64,000 nt of DNA from Shewanella oneidensis MR-1 (GCF_000146165.2 NC_004347.2:2728001-2792000); one strand, 5' to 3'; numbered from the stretch's first letter, positions 8,278-17,678 are shown. The notes: generated from the sequence alone by a model not told the origin. Program-made: numbers and translations.

Positions 8278-10323
8278 CTATTTAGTGCCAGCGTTAGCTA
8301 GCTTTTTCGCATCCACCATATCTAAGGTGATATACGCCGTTTCATCTAAAAATGCATCTGGTGCTACGACATCGTCTTTAATGTCTTCCATCGATTTAAC
8401 AGGCGCTAAACCATTGGCAACACGACGCTCATTGGTTCTATCGAGCACTTTCTTCTCATCAGCTTCACGTGATGCAATACGCTCACTTTCAACTAAGGAG
8501 ACCGTTTTCTCTTTGTGATGCTTTTTAAAGTCAGCAATATCTTGATTGATATAGTTAAATTCAACACTGTTTTGAATTCGAGCAAGGTGCTTTTTCTCTA
8601 AACTCGCCACCAGTTCAGGAGTGATATCGTTTAGCGTGCCATATTGCGCCATCGGGACTTTGTCCCAAGGCAAAGCATTCTTCTCTTCAGCTTCACCGTA
8701 TTCACCAGGCTCTAATGCACTTGGATAAGCAATATTCGGTGTCACACCTTTCAGTTGAGTACTACCACCGTTAATCCGATAAAACTTCTGAATGGTGTAT
8801 TGCACATGGCCAATTGGCTTCTCGTACATATCGTAGATACGACCTAGGCTCTTGTGCTGTTGTACTGTACCCTTACCGAAACTGGATTCTCCGACAATCA
8901 GTGCACGGTCATAGTCCTGTAATGCTGCTGCGAAAATCTCAGAAGCTGATGCACTATAACGGTCAACCATCACGGTCAACGGACCTGTGTAAGTCGTCTT
9001 ACCATCGTTATCACGGTGAGCGGATACACGACCATCGGCATCACGGACTTGTACTACTGGTCCCATATCGATAAAGAGTCCGGTCAGTAACACAGCTTCA
9101 GTTAATGCGCCACCGCCGTTACCACGTAAATCGATAACCACACCTTCGACTTTGGCTTCATTCAGCTTAAGTAGTTCCTTTTCAACATCCTGGGATAAAT
9201 TCATATAGAATCCAGGGATCTGGATCACACCGACTTTACGATTGGCGTATACACCGTCTTTAGGTTCGATGATCTTTGAAGTGGCTGCACGGTCTTCTAA
9301 GCGAATTTTGTCACGCACTAAGGTCACGTTAAACGGCTTAGCATTTGAGCCGCCTTTCTTCGGTAAAATCTGCAAAACGACTTTACTGCCCTTAGGTCCT
9401 TTGATGAGTTCGACCACATCGTCTAAACGCCAGCCGATAACATCAACAATCTCGCCGCCTTCTTGGCCGACACCGACAATCTTATCTTCTGGTGACAGTT
9501 TCTCACTGCCAGCCGCAGGACCACCCGCGATCAAACTCTTAATCACAGTGTAATCATCTTCGAGCTGTAACTGCGCGCCAATACCCTCAAGGCTTAAGTT
9601 CATTTCCATTTGGAAACGCTCGGCATTACGGGGGGATAAATAGCTAGTGTGCGGCTCTATGCTGCGTGAAAACGCGTTCATCACGGCTTGGAACACATCT
9701 TCGCTATTGGTCTGAGTCAAACGTTTGATGGCGTTGTTATAACGCTTTTGCAGAATATCAACGATTTCAAGCCATTTTTTGCCAGTAAGCTTGAGATTCA
9801 ACGCGTCATATTTGACTCGCTGACGCCAAAGTTCATTGATTTCAGCTTGATCTTTCGGCCAAGCAACATCTTCCCGATCATAATCGTAGACATCACCAGG
9901 GGCGGTAAAGTCCATTTCTTTATCGAGCAGAGAAAGCGCGTACACAAAGCCTTCGTAGCGACGTTTTTGAACCAAATCAAACATTTTGTATGCAGGATCG
10001 AGTTCACCTGAACTAAGCATGTCGTCAAACTGATTGATATAAGGTTTAAAACTGTCGACATCGGCTTGGGTCAGCACATTGCGACGGTAATCAAGTTGCT
10101 GTAAATAGCGGTCAAATATCTGCGCAGAAAACGCGTCATCGAGCGCAAATCGGTGGTAATGCGAACGAGTATATAAATCCGTCACTCGCTTACTGGCCAC
10201 TTTATGCTGCGCTTCCTGCTTGAGAGTGGGTAACTCGCTGATTTGAATTGTAGGAGGCACAGCCCAAGCCGAGAATCCGACAAAAACAGTGGCGATGGAT
10301 GTAGCCAAAATGAGTTTTCGCAT
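8278..10323 (-). CDS. prc: Carboxy-terminal processing protease Prc (tail-specific protease)
   Basis: A 681-residue periplasmic serine protease of family S41. It has a signal peptide (MRKLILATSIATVFVGFSAWA), a PDZ domain (about 245-330, with GIGAQLQLEDDYTVIKSLIAG and GPAAGSEKLSPEDKIVGVG) and the catalytic domain with DLRGNGGG, the serine in YSASASEIF (about 455) and the lysine in SSFGKGTVQQ (about 482). A long C-terminal Prc-specific region follows. It degrades misfolded and tagged periplasmic proteins and controls murein hydrolases. The start is set at the ATG at 10323; two TTG codons precede it. It is 28 bases downstream of proQ and co-transcribed with it, as in E. coli. Confidence 0.96.
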   Translation of the reverse strand: MRKLILATSIATVFVGFSAWAVPPTIQISELPTLKQEAQHKVASKRVTDLYTRSHYHRFALDDAFSAQIFDRYLQQLDYRRNVLTQADVDSFKPYINQFDDMLSSGELDPAYKMFDLVQKRRYEGFVYALSLLDKEMDFTAPGDVYDYDREDVAWPKDQAEINELWRQRVKYDALNLKLTGKKWLEIVDILQKRYNNAIKRLTQTNSEDVFQAVMNAFSRSIEPHTSYLSPRNAERFQMEMNLSLEGIGAQLQLEDDYTVIKSLIAGGPAAGSEKLSPEDKIVGVGQEGGEIVDVIGWRLDDVVELIKGPKGSKVVLQILPKKGGSNAKPFNVTLVRDKIRLEDRAATSKIIEPKDGVYANRKVGVIQIPGFYMNLSQDVEKELLKLNEAKVEGVVIDLRGNGGGALTEAVLLTGLFIDMGPVVQVRDADGRVSAHRDNDGKTTYTGPLTVMVDRYSASASEIFAAALQDYDRALIVGESSFGKGTVQQHKSLGRIYDMYEKPIGHVQYTIQKFYRINGGSTQLKGVTPNIAYPSALEPGEYGEAEEKNALPWDKVPMAQYGTLNDITPELVASLEKKHLARIQNSVEFNYINQDIADFKKHHKEKTVSLVESERIASREADEKKVLDRTNERRVANGLAPVKSMEDIKDDVVAPDAFLDETAYITLDMVDAKKLANAGTK

Positions 10324-10351
10324 CAACAAGTTACTCCGTTAGATTAAATGA

Positions 10352-10993
10352 TTACAGCAGAATATGTTCTGCTTTCACTTTTATCGTTAAGCCGCTATCG
10401 AGCTGAACATGAATGTCTTCTTTATTAATGTCGGTGATCACGCCGGCTACTGGCGTCATACCTAACTTAACATTGACACGTTGCTTCTTCGCTAAATCAG
10501 TCAATTGCGCTTGCACTAAGTTCACTACAGGTTCGACCTTTGGAGCCGCTTTTGCTGGGCGCTCAGTCTTACGTGCAGGAACGGCAACTTTCTTAGGGGC
10601 TTTTTTCGCCGGAGCTTTACCCGCTGGAGCCGCTTTCGGTGTTTGAGCAGCACGCTTAGCTTTGGCTTTTTCTTGGCTTTCTTTCAACATGGCTTGAGCA
10701 TGATCAATATGCTCTTGCTCTAACTCACCACAAGGCTGACCATCAAGATCGACACGCTGTGCACCGGCCTTTACCGATTTTAGGTAGCGCCAGCTGCTGG
10801 TGTAGCGTCTTAACGCCACTCGCAGTTGCGTTTTACTGACTTTAGAATCATCAGCCAACCTTTCAGCCAAATCTTGAAACAATCCGATTTTTAATGGCTT
10901 AGTTTCACCTTCAGCAATAAAGCACAAAGGAAATGTTTCATACAAATACGCCAAAATTGCGTTGGTGTCGGTCAACTTATCTGTTGATTCCAT
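10352..10993 (-). CDS. proQ: RNA chaperone ProQ
   Basis: A 213-residue RNA-binding protein. The N-terminal FinO-like domain (about 1-120) shows AILAYLYETFPLCF, KIGLFQDLAERL and LRVALRRYTSSWRYLKSVK. A lysine-, alanine- and proline-rich linker (about 125-165) leads to a C-terminal Tudor-like domain (VNVKLGMTPVAGVITDINKE to the end). It binds structured sRNAs and mRNA 3' ends and affects ProP levels in E. coli. The ATG at 10993 (MESTDKLTD) has GGAAG five bases upstream; in-frame ATG 10996 and GTG 11005 are less well placed. It lies directly upstream of prc. Confidence 0.95.
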   Translation of the reverse strand: MESTDKLTDTNAILAYLYETFPLCFIAEGETKPLKIGLFQDLAERLADDSKVSKTQLRVALRRYTSSWRYLKSVKAGAQRVDLDGQPCGELEQEHIDHAQAMLKESQEKAKAKRAAQTPKAAPAGKAPAKKAPKKVAVPARKTERPAKAAPKVEPVVNLVQAQLTDLAKKQRVNVKLGMTPVAGVITDINKEDIHVQLDSGLTIKVKAEHILL

Positions 10994-11270
10994 CATTACT
11001 TCCACAGTTAAAAAGGGACATCGAATTCGAGGTGATATAAATCAGCTTCTTACGTGTCGTTCATCTTGGTTAAGCCCACAATTGAGCCAAAGTACAAATT
11101 AGCATTCTCGCCGAGTTAACTAAAGTTAAAAAATATAAGTTAACAATTTTTTACGGCTAAACCTATCAGGCTTATTCAGACCATACCTAAATAAGCCTTA
11201 TCAGGACATGCGCTATTATAAGGCGCACGCCACCGATTGCGACCATGAATTATGCGTTATTGTACGCAAA

Positions 11271-11729
11271 TTAAGCAAATAGGCATTTTTCGAAGCTTTT
11301 TACCAATAATTCCAAGCCCTTTTGGTCTTCTTCGTCGAAGTGATCAAAAATAGGACTATCGATATCCAGCACAGCGATCACTTTTCCATCAGCCCGCACA
11401 GGGATAACAATTTCTGAATTACTGGCCGCATCACAGGCAATGTGGCCGTCAAATTGATGCACATCGGCAACACGTTGGGTTTGGTTAGCCAGTGCTGCGG
11501 TGCCACACACACCCTTTCCCATAGGAATGCGGGTACAAGCGACTTTTCCTTGGAAAGGACCTAACACTAACTGTTCGCCGCGCATCACGTAAAAACCAAC
11601 CCAATTTAGCTCAGTTAAGTTATCGTTGAGCAGAGCCGAAAAGTTAGCCATGGCAGCCACTAAATCGTCTTCACCTTCAAGTAACGCCAGCACTTGACGA
11701 TTCAATGATTCATAAAATTGCGGTTTCAT
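11271..11729 (-). CDS. msrC: Free methionine-(R)-sulfoxide reductase (GAF domain)
   Basis: A 152-residue single-GAF-domain protein. LNWVGFYVMRGEQLVLGPFQ, GKVACTRIPMGKGVCGTAA, HIACDAASNSEIVIPVRADG and AVLDIDSP are diagnostic of fRMsr (YebR/MsrC); the three cysteines in VACTRI, GVCGTA and IACDAA are the catalytic and resolving residues. It reduces free methionine-R-sulfoxide in the cytoplasm. The ATG at 11729 has AGGA five bases upstream, whereas the in-frame ATG at 11735 overlaps that ribosome site. It starts 14 bases after the end of yebG on the same strand and is probably transcribed with it. Confidence 0.93.
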   Translation of the reverse strand: MKPQFYESLNRQVLALLEGEDDLVAAMANFSALLNDNLTELNWVGFYVMRGEQLVLGPFQGKVACTRIPMGKGVCGTAALANQTQRVADVHQFDGHIACDAASNSEIVIPVRADGKVIAVLDIDSPIFDHFDEEDQKGLELLVKSFEKCLFA

Positions 11730-11743
11730 ATGCATCCTAAGAA

Positions 11744-12043
11744 TTATTCGACAGCGTCGTCCTTCTTAGACGCTTTTTTCGCTGCACTTTGTTTTGTTGG
11801 CGTACTATTAACTTGAACGACGCCTTTAAGCAAGTTTGTCAGCTCATCTTTATTGTTAGCAAAATAGAATGCGAGCTGTTCGGTCAGACTTTCATCAATT
11901 CCGAGCTGCGCGTTTTGAATAAATGGAATGAGGTTGTCAGCGATATCGAGCATCTTATCGTAGGCATCAGCCTCCTTTTTCGATGTGAATGTCATCTTTT
12001 CTACCCCTTCTCTTACCACGACAAACTGTGTAATAACTGCCAT
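11744..12043 (-). CDS. yebG: YebG family SOS-response protein
   Basis: A 99-residue protein with MAVITQFVVVREGVEKMTF and TSKKEADAYDKMLDIADNL, the conserved YebG opening, and a lysine-rich tail (SAAKKASKKDDAVE). YebG is a small SOS-induced protein in E. coli with poorly known function. The ATG at 12043 has GAGGGC upstream. A perfect LexA half-site pair lies 14 bases upstream of the start. It is first in a minus-strand pair with msrC. In E. coli yebG is not next to msrC, so this pairing differs. Confidence 0.93.
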   Translation of the reverse strand: MAVITQFVVVREGVEKMTFTSKKEADAYDKMLDIADNLIPFIQNAQLGIDESLTEQLAFYFANNKDELTNLLKGVVQVNSTPTKQSAAKKASKKDDAVE

Positions 12044-12054
12044 GACTGCCCTCG

Positions 12055-12074
12055 CACTGTTTTTATATACAGTA
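12055..12074. promoter_or_regulatory. LexA (SOS) box of yebG
   Basis: CTGT (12057-12060), eight bases TTTTATAT, then ACAG (12069-12072): an exact match to the gammaproteobacterial LexA consensus CTGT-N8-ACAG. The box is 14 bases upstream of the yebG start, where binding would block the promoter. Confidence 0.88.
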
Positions 12075-12248
12075 ACCAGAATGACATAAAGTGAACTAGT
12101 GATGCAAGTGTTCTGATTATTCTGATATTATGTGAACGTTTTGCGTTGTCGAGATGAGTCAAGAAATTGGGTATCTCACCTTATAATTTGTTTAATTCGG
12201 ATTATTTGCACTATCTCAATGGCTTTGGGGCTAATATAATATTTTTAT

Positions 12249-12884
12249 ATGCATGAAAATACAGCAGAAAACTCTGTAATCCTCTGTCGTTCCTGCGACT
12301 TGGCCATTCGGAAACGCGCCCTACCGACGGGTGTAAGAGCGTTGTGCCCGCGCTGTAACACTGCTCTTTATGACACACCATACTGCTCAGTGAATGGCAT
12401 GTTGGCACTGTGCATTACCGCGTTGGTATTTTATTTTCCTGCTAATTTTTTCCCTGTGTTGGAAATTCATTTCCTAGGCAGTATTCGCACTACGACTGTG
12501 TTTCAAGGCGCTTTTGCCGTCTTCGACCAAGGGTATTGGGTTGTAGGTATAGCCGTGCTCGCCGCGGCGGTGGTAGGCCCAGGTTTATTGATCCTGTCGA
12601 TTCTCATCCAACTCTTAATTGTTAAATGGGGGCTTGATAGCCCATTGGGGCGCCATAGCCTCAAACAATTATTAAAATTTCAGGGACTCCTGTCGCAACT
12701 GACTATGCTCGAGATTTATGTGATTAGTTTCCTCGTTTCCTCGTTTCAATTATCAGACTTTTCAGATATTTACTTTGGAATGGGGACCTTTTGCTTCACC
12801 ATGCTTTTTTTAGTCACCCTATTTTTACAGCGTGAATACGATATTGAGCATATGTGGGGTCTTCTTATGCAGGAGCGTCACTGA
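12249..12884 (+). CDS. letA1: LetA (YebS) N-terminal half, PqiA-type membrane protein
   Basis: A 211-residue inner-membrane protein. It opens with a zinc ribbon (VILCRSCDLAIRKRALPTG, then ALCPRCNTALYDTP; CxxC pairs at about 15-18 and 36-39) followed by four hydrophobic segments, the pattern of one PqiA domain. In E. coli LetA (about 427 residues) carries two such domains in one chain; here the second is a separate gene starting one base after this stop. LetA works with LetB in lipid transport between inner and outer membrane. The symbol letA1 is used here only to tell the halves apart. It is divergent from yebG. Confidence 0.88.
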   Translation: MHENTAENSVILCRSCDLAIRKRALPTGVRALCPRCNTALYDTPYCSVNGMLALCITALVFYFPANFFPVLEIHFLGSIRTTTVFQGAFAVFDQGYWVVGIAVLAAAVVGPGLLILSILIQLLIVKWGLDSPLGRHSLKQLLKFQGLLSQLTMLEIYVISFLVSSFQLSDFSDIYFGMGTFCFTMLFLVTLFLQREYDIEHMWGLLMQERH

Positions 12885-12885
12885 G

Positions 12886-13503
12886 ATGAAGCAGCAAGGA
12901 AAAGATTTAGGTCTCTGTTTATGTACAGTTTGCAGGCAACTCAATGGCAGTGATGATAGCCACTGTAGTCGTTGTGGATCAGAACTACATGTTCGCGACT
13001 ATAGCAGCTTACAAAAAAGCTGGGCGCTGCTGATCACTGCTGCCATTTTATTGGTCCCAGCGAACCTCTACCCTATAACTGTGCTCACCAATCAGGGAAA
13101 GGTACGTCACGATACGATCTTCTCCGGTATTATCCATTTAGTACAATCGGATATGTTTCCTATCGCCATTATCGTGTTTATTGCCAGTATTTTAGTACCT
13201 TGGGTGAAAATTATCGGTCTTGCTACTTATCTGTGTGCAATCAGTTTTAATTTGCCCATTTCAAAAAAGAAACTCATGGTGGGATTTCATATTATCGAGT
13301 GGATCGGCCGCTGGTCGATGCTCGATTTGTTTGTGATCTCACTAACGGTTGCCCTTGTTAATATGGGGCAATTACTCGATGCGAAGCCGGCTCCTGCGGC
13401 CACGGCGTTTGCATTAGTGATTTTACTCACTCAACTTGCCGCAAAAGTTTTAGACACTCGTTTACTCTGGGATCGATTGGAAAATCAAGATGACACAAAT
13501 TGA
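12886..13503 (+). CDS. letA2: LetA (YebS) C-terminal half, PqiA-type membrane protein
   Basis: A 205-residue protein with a zinc ribbon (GLCLCTVCRQLNGSDDSHCS then RCGSEL) and four membrane segments, i.e. the second PqiA domain of LetA as a free-standing protein. The start is the ATG at 12886, with AGGAG ten bases upstream inside the end of the first gene; a start at 12832 would overlap that gene. It overlaps letB by 14 bases, so translation is probably coupled. Both halves keep the zinc site and helices, which argues for a stable two-gene form rather than a recent frameshift. Confidence 0.88.
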   Translation: MKQQGKDLGLCLCTVCRQLNGSDDSHCSRCGSELHVRDYSSLQKSWALLITAAILLVPANLYPITVLTNQGKVRHDTIFSGIIHLVQSDMFPIAIIVFIASILVPWVKIIGLATYLCAISFNLPISKKKLMVGFHIIEWIGRWSMLDLFVISLTVALVNMGQLLDAKPAPAATAFALVILLTQLAAKVLDTRLLWDRLENQDDTN

Positions 13504-16126
13504 ATCGCCAAAAGTTGTGAAGAAAAAACTCTTTTCGCCGATTTGGCTGCTCCCTATTGTGGCGCTCGCACTCGGCGCTTGGCTGGGTATTAAAAGCATC
13601 AAAGAATCGGGCGTTGAAATTCAGATCCACTTTCCCAGTGCAACGGGAATTGATGTGGGCAAAACCTTAGTCAAATACCAAGGTTTAACCGTCGGTAAGG
13701 TGAAAGACATTGGCATTGACGATGATCTTAAAGGCGTGAACGTGAAAGTGATGATGGACTATCGCGCTAAACCTTTCTTAAATAAAGAGACCCTCTTCTG
13801 GTTAGTCACCCCAAAGGCGAGTATCACAGGCGTTGAAGGTTTAGATGCGCTGTTTTCGGGCAACTATATTGCCATTCAACCGGGTAAAGGCAATGCCGCA
13901 ACGTTCTTTGAGGCTGAGCGTCAGCCACCACCGATGCAAATCGGCTCCGAAGGGGTGATGATTGAACTCACTGCCGATAAGCTGGGTTCATTGGACGTTG
14001 GCTCACCCGTTTTCTTTCGCCAGATCCCTGTGGGCAGTGTCGTCAGTTACCGCTTAGATGGTAACGCGAGAGTCATTATCAGTGCGTTTATTCAAGAACA
14101 ATACGCGCGTTTAGTGAAGAAAAATTCCCATTTTTGGAATGTCTCTGGTGTAAAAGTCGACGCCAGTTTAGCGGGCATTAAGGTCAATACCGAGAGCTTG
14201 GCCTCCATCCTTGCGGGTGGGGTGAGTTTTAGTTCCGATGAAAAAGCAGCAGCTGCACAAAATGGCGACAGTTTTGCCCTCTATGATTCCGAAACCAGTG
14301 CTTTAGGCGGAGTTGAAGTGAGCTTAACCATGAACGATGGCAATGGGATTGATAAAGGCACCCGCATCGTATATCGGGGTATCAGCGTTGGCTCGATTCA
14401 AAGTAAAAACCTCACCACCACTGGCGTCACAGCGATTGCCAAGTTTGAGCCTGAGTATGCCAATTTATTAACCAGCGACGGACGTTTTTGGTTAGAGGGC
14501 GCGGATATTTCACTGTCTGGTATCAAAAATCCTGAACGTTTACTGACAGGTAGCGTGATTAACTTTTTACCTGGCACAAATGCCAATACGGCGCTACCAA
14601 GCAGCTTCGCTCTGCAATCCTCAGCACCTGATTTACTGCAAGCCAAAAAACGTCTGTTGACTATCACCTCAGCAGAAAATATGGGATTAACCGCTGGTGC
14701 AGAAGTGCGCTACAAACAGTTGCCTATTGGCCAAGTTCTTGCGGTGAAGTTAACTAAAGATCTTTCGGCGGTAGAATATCAGCTTGAACTACAACCTGAA
14801 TTTGCCAGTTTAGTCCGTAGTGATAGCTATTTTATACCTGAGTCGGCGCTGAGTGTCGATGCATCCATTGAGGGGGTATCTGTCAAAACCCGCGATCTGG
14901 CGACATTAACCAAAGGTGCTGTGAGTCTTATTCCCGGCAGCAATAACACGCCTGTTGCAGCCAATGCGCGCTTATCACTCTTTAGCTCTGTTGAGGAAGC
15001 GAAGCAGTTTTTCGAGCGCCAGCAACGTCTTTATTTTACGTTGACCAGCCAAGATGGCGCAGATGTCAGCCAAGGCTCGCCAATTTACTATAAAAAAATG
15101 CAAATCGGTCGTGTTGAGTCGGTGAATTGGCAAAGTAAAACTGAAGACTTTGCGATTAAGATCGCCATCGATAAGCAGTTCCAGCCCTTAATGCAAAAAC
15201 CGAAAGTATTTTGGCGTAATAGCGCACTGGATGTCAGCGCCAGCCTAGCGGGTATTGACGTCGCCGTTGCGCCGCTTCAGGGCGCACTAAAAGGCAGTAT
15301 CAGCCTAGGCTTATTGGAGAATCCCCTCGCAGATCCTACTGCTTCGCTCAAACTTTATGAAAATAAACAGTTAGCCTTAGCCCAAGCGCAAGCTATTAGG
15401 CTCACCCTATCCGCCTCGGCTAAATTGGCCGCTAAAGCAGCGATTCGTTATCAAGGGCACCAAGTGGGTGAAGTGACTCAGGTTAAGCTTAATGCAGACC
15501 TCAATACCCTCTCGGCCACCGCCTATCTCTATGGCGAATATGCGGATCATTTCAGCAGCAGTGACGCCGAGTATCATATGGTCGAAGCACAAATTTCTTT
15601 AGCGGGCATTAAAGCCCCAGAAACCTTAATCACAGGGCCTTATATTGGGGTGTTACCAGGTAAGAGCAAACAAAAGGCCACGCAATTCCAAGCTAAACTC
15701 GTTGAGAGCAGCTATGCCAATGTGGCCGAAGATGCGCTCAAGTTTACCCTAGAGGATAGCAACCTAGGCTCGATGAAAGTCGGCACGCCTATTTTCTTCC
15801 GTGGTCTTAAGGTTGGCCAAATCGACGGCTACAGCCTGTCTTCTCAAGGTAACAGTGTGTTAATGCAAGCACACATTGAGCCGCAATACCGTCACTTAGT
15901 AAATAAGACGAGTCAGTTCTGGGATGCTTCTGGTATCAAAGTGGATGTAGGGATTTTCTCAGGCGCGCAGATAGAAGCGGGTTCACTTGAAACCCTACTG
16001 GCGGGCGGCATTAATGTCGCTACCAAGGAAACAACACAAGCAAACAATCGCTTAAGCCAAGGTGCTGTGATTACACTGCAGCATAAAGCCCAGACTGAAT
16101 GGCAGGAATGGGCACCCGCGCAATAG
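13490..16126 (+). CDS. letB: LetB (YebT), seven-domain MCE lipid transport tunnel
   Basis: An 878-residue protein, almost the same length as E. coli LetB (877). One N-terminal membrane helix (LFSPIWLLPIVALALGAWLG, about 14-34) anchors it in the inner membrane. Seven MCE (MlaD) repeats follow, spaced about 115-120 residues, each with a core such as VKYQGLTVGKV (about 60), VFFRQIPVGSV (175), IVYRGISVGSI (295), VRYKQLPIGQV (410), IYYKKMQIGRV (530), IRYQGHQVGEV (652) and IFFRGLKVGQI (768). LetB hexamers form a long hydrophobic tube across the periplasm. It is the third gene of the letA1-letA2-letB operon and is followed by a strong terminator. Confidence 0.96.
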   Translation: MTQIESPKVVKKKLFSPIWLLPIVALALGAWLGIKSIKESGVEIQIHFPSATGIDVGKTLVKYQGLTVGKVKDIGIDDDLKGVNVKVMMDYRAKPFLNKETLFWLVTPKASITGVEGLDALFSGNYIAIQPGKGNAATFFEAERQPPPMQIGSEGVMIELTADKLGSLDVGSPVFFRQIPVGSVVSYRLDGNARVIISAFIQEQYARLVKKNSHFWNVSGVKVDASLAGIKVNTESLASILAGGVSFSSDEKAAAAQNGDSFALYDSETSALGGVEVSLTMNDGNGIDKGTRIVYRGISVGSIQSKNLTTTGVTAIAKFEPEYANLLTSDGRFWLEGADISLSGIKNPERLLTGSVINFLPGTNANTALPSSFALQSSAPDLLQAKKRLLTITSAENMGLTAGAEVRYKQLPIGQVLAVKLTKDLSAVEYQLELQPEFASLVRSDSYFIPESALSVDASIEGVSVKTRDLATLTKGAVSLIPGSNNTPVAANARLSLFSSVEEAKQFFERQQRLYFTLTSQDGADVSQGSPIYYKKMQIGRVESVNWQSKTEDFAIKIAIDKQFQPLMQKPKVFWRNSALDVSASLAGIDVAVAPLQGALKGSISLGLLENPLADPTASLKLYENKQLALAQAQAIRLTLSASAKLAAKAAIRYQGHQVGEVTQVKLNADLNTLSATAYLYGEYADHFSSSDAEYHMVEAQISLAGIKAPETLITGPYIGVLPGKSKQKATQFQAKLVESSYANVAEDALKFTLEDSNLGSMKVGTPIFFRGLKVGQIDGYSLSSQGNSVLMQAHIEPQYRHLVNKTSQFWDASGIKVDVGIFSGAQIEAGSLETLLAGGINVATKETTQANNRLSQGAVITLQHKAQTEWQEWAPAQ

Positions 16127-16203
16127 CTCCTGTGCAATAAATAATTGTGCTATCGATTTAAGCTAAAACAGCTAAAGTCTCTAAACGCGATAGTTAACTC
16201 TTT

Positions 16204-16247
16204 AAAATCAGGCGCACTAGGTAAATCCTAATGCGCCTGATTTTTTA
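16204..16247. terminator. Terminator of letAB
   Basis: AAAATCAGGCGCA (16204-16216) pairs with TGCGCCTGATTTT (16232-16244) and is followed by TTTTTTA. The A-run on the other side lets it also serve the convergent gene that ends at 16270. Confidence 0.85.
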
Positions 16248-16269
16248 TCATCTTACAGTCTTATACTGC

Positions 16270-17496
16270 TTATCCATAGAACCAGTAACAAACCGCAATG
16301 GCGGCACTGATCCCTGCAAAATCCGCCGTTAAACCACAGGCAAGTGCATGACGGCCGTGGCGAATGCCCACTGAACCAAAATAGACCGCCAGCACATAGA
16401 ATGTGGTTTCAGTACTACCTTGGAAAATCGCTGCCAGTCGACCTGCAAAAGAGTCCACACCATGATGCGCCATGGTTTCGAGCATCATCGCCCGCGCGCC
16501 TGAGCCACTAAAGGGTTTCATTAGCGCCGTTGGCATAGCATCGACAAAACGGGTATCCAACCCGAAAAGGCTCACTCCGCCAGCGATGAGTTGCAGTAGG
16601 TAATCCAATGCCCCCGAAGCCCTCAGTAAACCAATGGCCAGCAGCATAGCTAGCAAGTACGGAATAAGTTGAATGGATTGATTAAAACCCGCCTTCGCCC
16701 CTTCAATAAACTCATCATAAATGGGTACTTTACGAACACCTGCCACCAGCACAAAACTAAATACCAGTAGCAATAATATCCCGTTACCCATGGCGGTCGA
16801 CACAGTGCCAATCGCTTCGGCCGTTAGGGTCATCAGATAAAAGCCGCTGGCGACTAATGCCGAGAGGATCACCGCGCCATATCCTAGTACCACGGCATTA
16901 AGCAGTGACAGTCGCTGGACAAATGCAACGGTTAGCAATCCCGCTAATGTTGATGCTGAGGTAGCTAGGAGTATCGGCAAAAAAATATCCGCAGGAGCCG
17001 CAGCCCCCTGCTGGGCACGGTACAAAAACACCGTGACAGGCACTAAAGTCACCGAGGAGGTATTGAGCACTAAGAATAGAATTTGTGCGTTGGTAGCAAC
17101 GGTTGTCACCGGATTAAGACTCTGCAAATCCTGCATAGCCTTTAAACCTAAGGGGGTTGCGGCATTATCCAGCCCAAACACATTAGCCGTTAAGTTCATG
17201 GTCATACTGCCAAAAGCAGGATGCCCCTTAGGCACTTCGGGCATTAAGCGGCGTAGCAATGGCTCAAATATAAATGCTATGGCTCCAACCACCCCCGCTT
17301 TTTCACCAATGCGCATCAAGCCCATCCACAGGGATAAAACCCCGACTAAGCCTAAGGCGATTTCGGCTGACAGTTTTGCGCTGGCAAATAGCGCCTCAAC
17401 AGCATTAGCGAGCACTTCGATATGCCCATTCGCGAGTTGTACCCCTATCGCCAACAGCGATATGAGGAAAAACACTAACCACACCCGATTCAGCAC
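16270..17496 (-). CDS. Nucleoside-recognition (Gate) domain membrane protein, SpmA-SpmB fusion type
   Basis: A 408-residue integral membrane protein with about eight to ten hydrophobic segments. The first half has MGLMRIGEKAGVVGAIAFIF and GHPAFGSMTMNLTANVFGLD followed by NAATPLGLKAM, as in SpmA; the second half has VYDEFIEGAKAGFNQSIQLI-like IPIYDEFIEGAKAGF, PFSGSGARAMM and FQGSTETTFYVLAVYFGSVG, as in SpmB. Such fused Gate proteins occur in non-sporulating bacteria, and their substrate is unknown. The start is a GTG at 17496 with AGGGG seven bases or fewer upstream. It stands alone, convergent with letB. Confidence 0.85.
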   Translation of the reverse strand: MLNRVWLVFFLISLLAIGVQLANGHIEVLANAVEALFASAKLSAEIALGLVGVLSLWMGLMRIGEKAGVVGAIAFIFEPLLRRLMPEVPKGHPAFGSMTMNLTANVFGLDNAATPLGLKAMQDLQSLNPVTTVATNAQILFLVLNTSSVTLVPVTVFLYRAQQGAAAPADIFLPILLATSASTLAGLLTVAFVQRLSLLNAVVLGYGAVILSALVASGFYLMTLTAEAIGTVSTAMGNGILLLLVFSFVLVAGVRKVPIYDEFIEGAKAGFNQSIQLIPYLLAMLLAIGLLRASGALDYLLQLIAGGVSLFGLDTRFVDAMPTALMKPFSGSGARAMMLETMAHHGVDSFAGRLAAIFQGSTETTFYVLAVYFGSVGIRHGRHALACGLTADFAGISAAIAVCYWFYG

Positions 17497-17678
17497 TCTG
17501 CCCCTACCTTATTTTTTATTATTTTGCCTTCGTTTTACACGTTCTCTTACTTAATGCAAAGCGGTTACGCCAGCCACTAAATACCCCAACAGCGCGGCAT
17601 AAAACGCAGGATAAAATCCCTGCCCCAGTAAGGGATTATGATATACTTGCCACAGTTGATACACAGCCTAATCCCGTT

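Noticed and set aside
11168..11199. Inverted AGGCTTATT / AATAAGCCT between msrC and proQ as a terminator
   Set aside because: The arms are short with a 14-base centre and there is no T-run on the minus strand, so a terminator call is not supported.
11789..12094. Plus-strand open frame opposite yebG
   Set aside because: It lies entirely opposite yebG and its LexA box, with no ribosome site and no family match.
12832..12886. Frameshift or fusion break between the two letA halves
   Set aside because: Each half has its own start, ribosome site, zinc ribbon and helices, and the junction is TGA-G-ATG without a damaged domain; a stable two-gene form is more likely.
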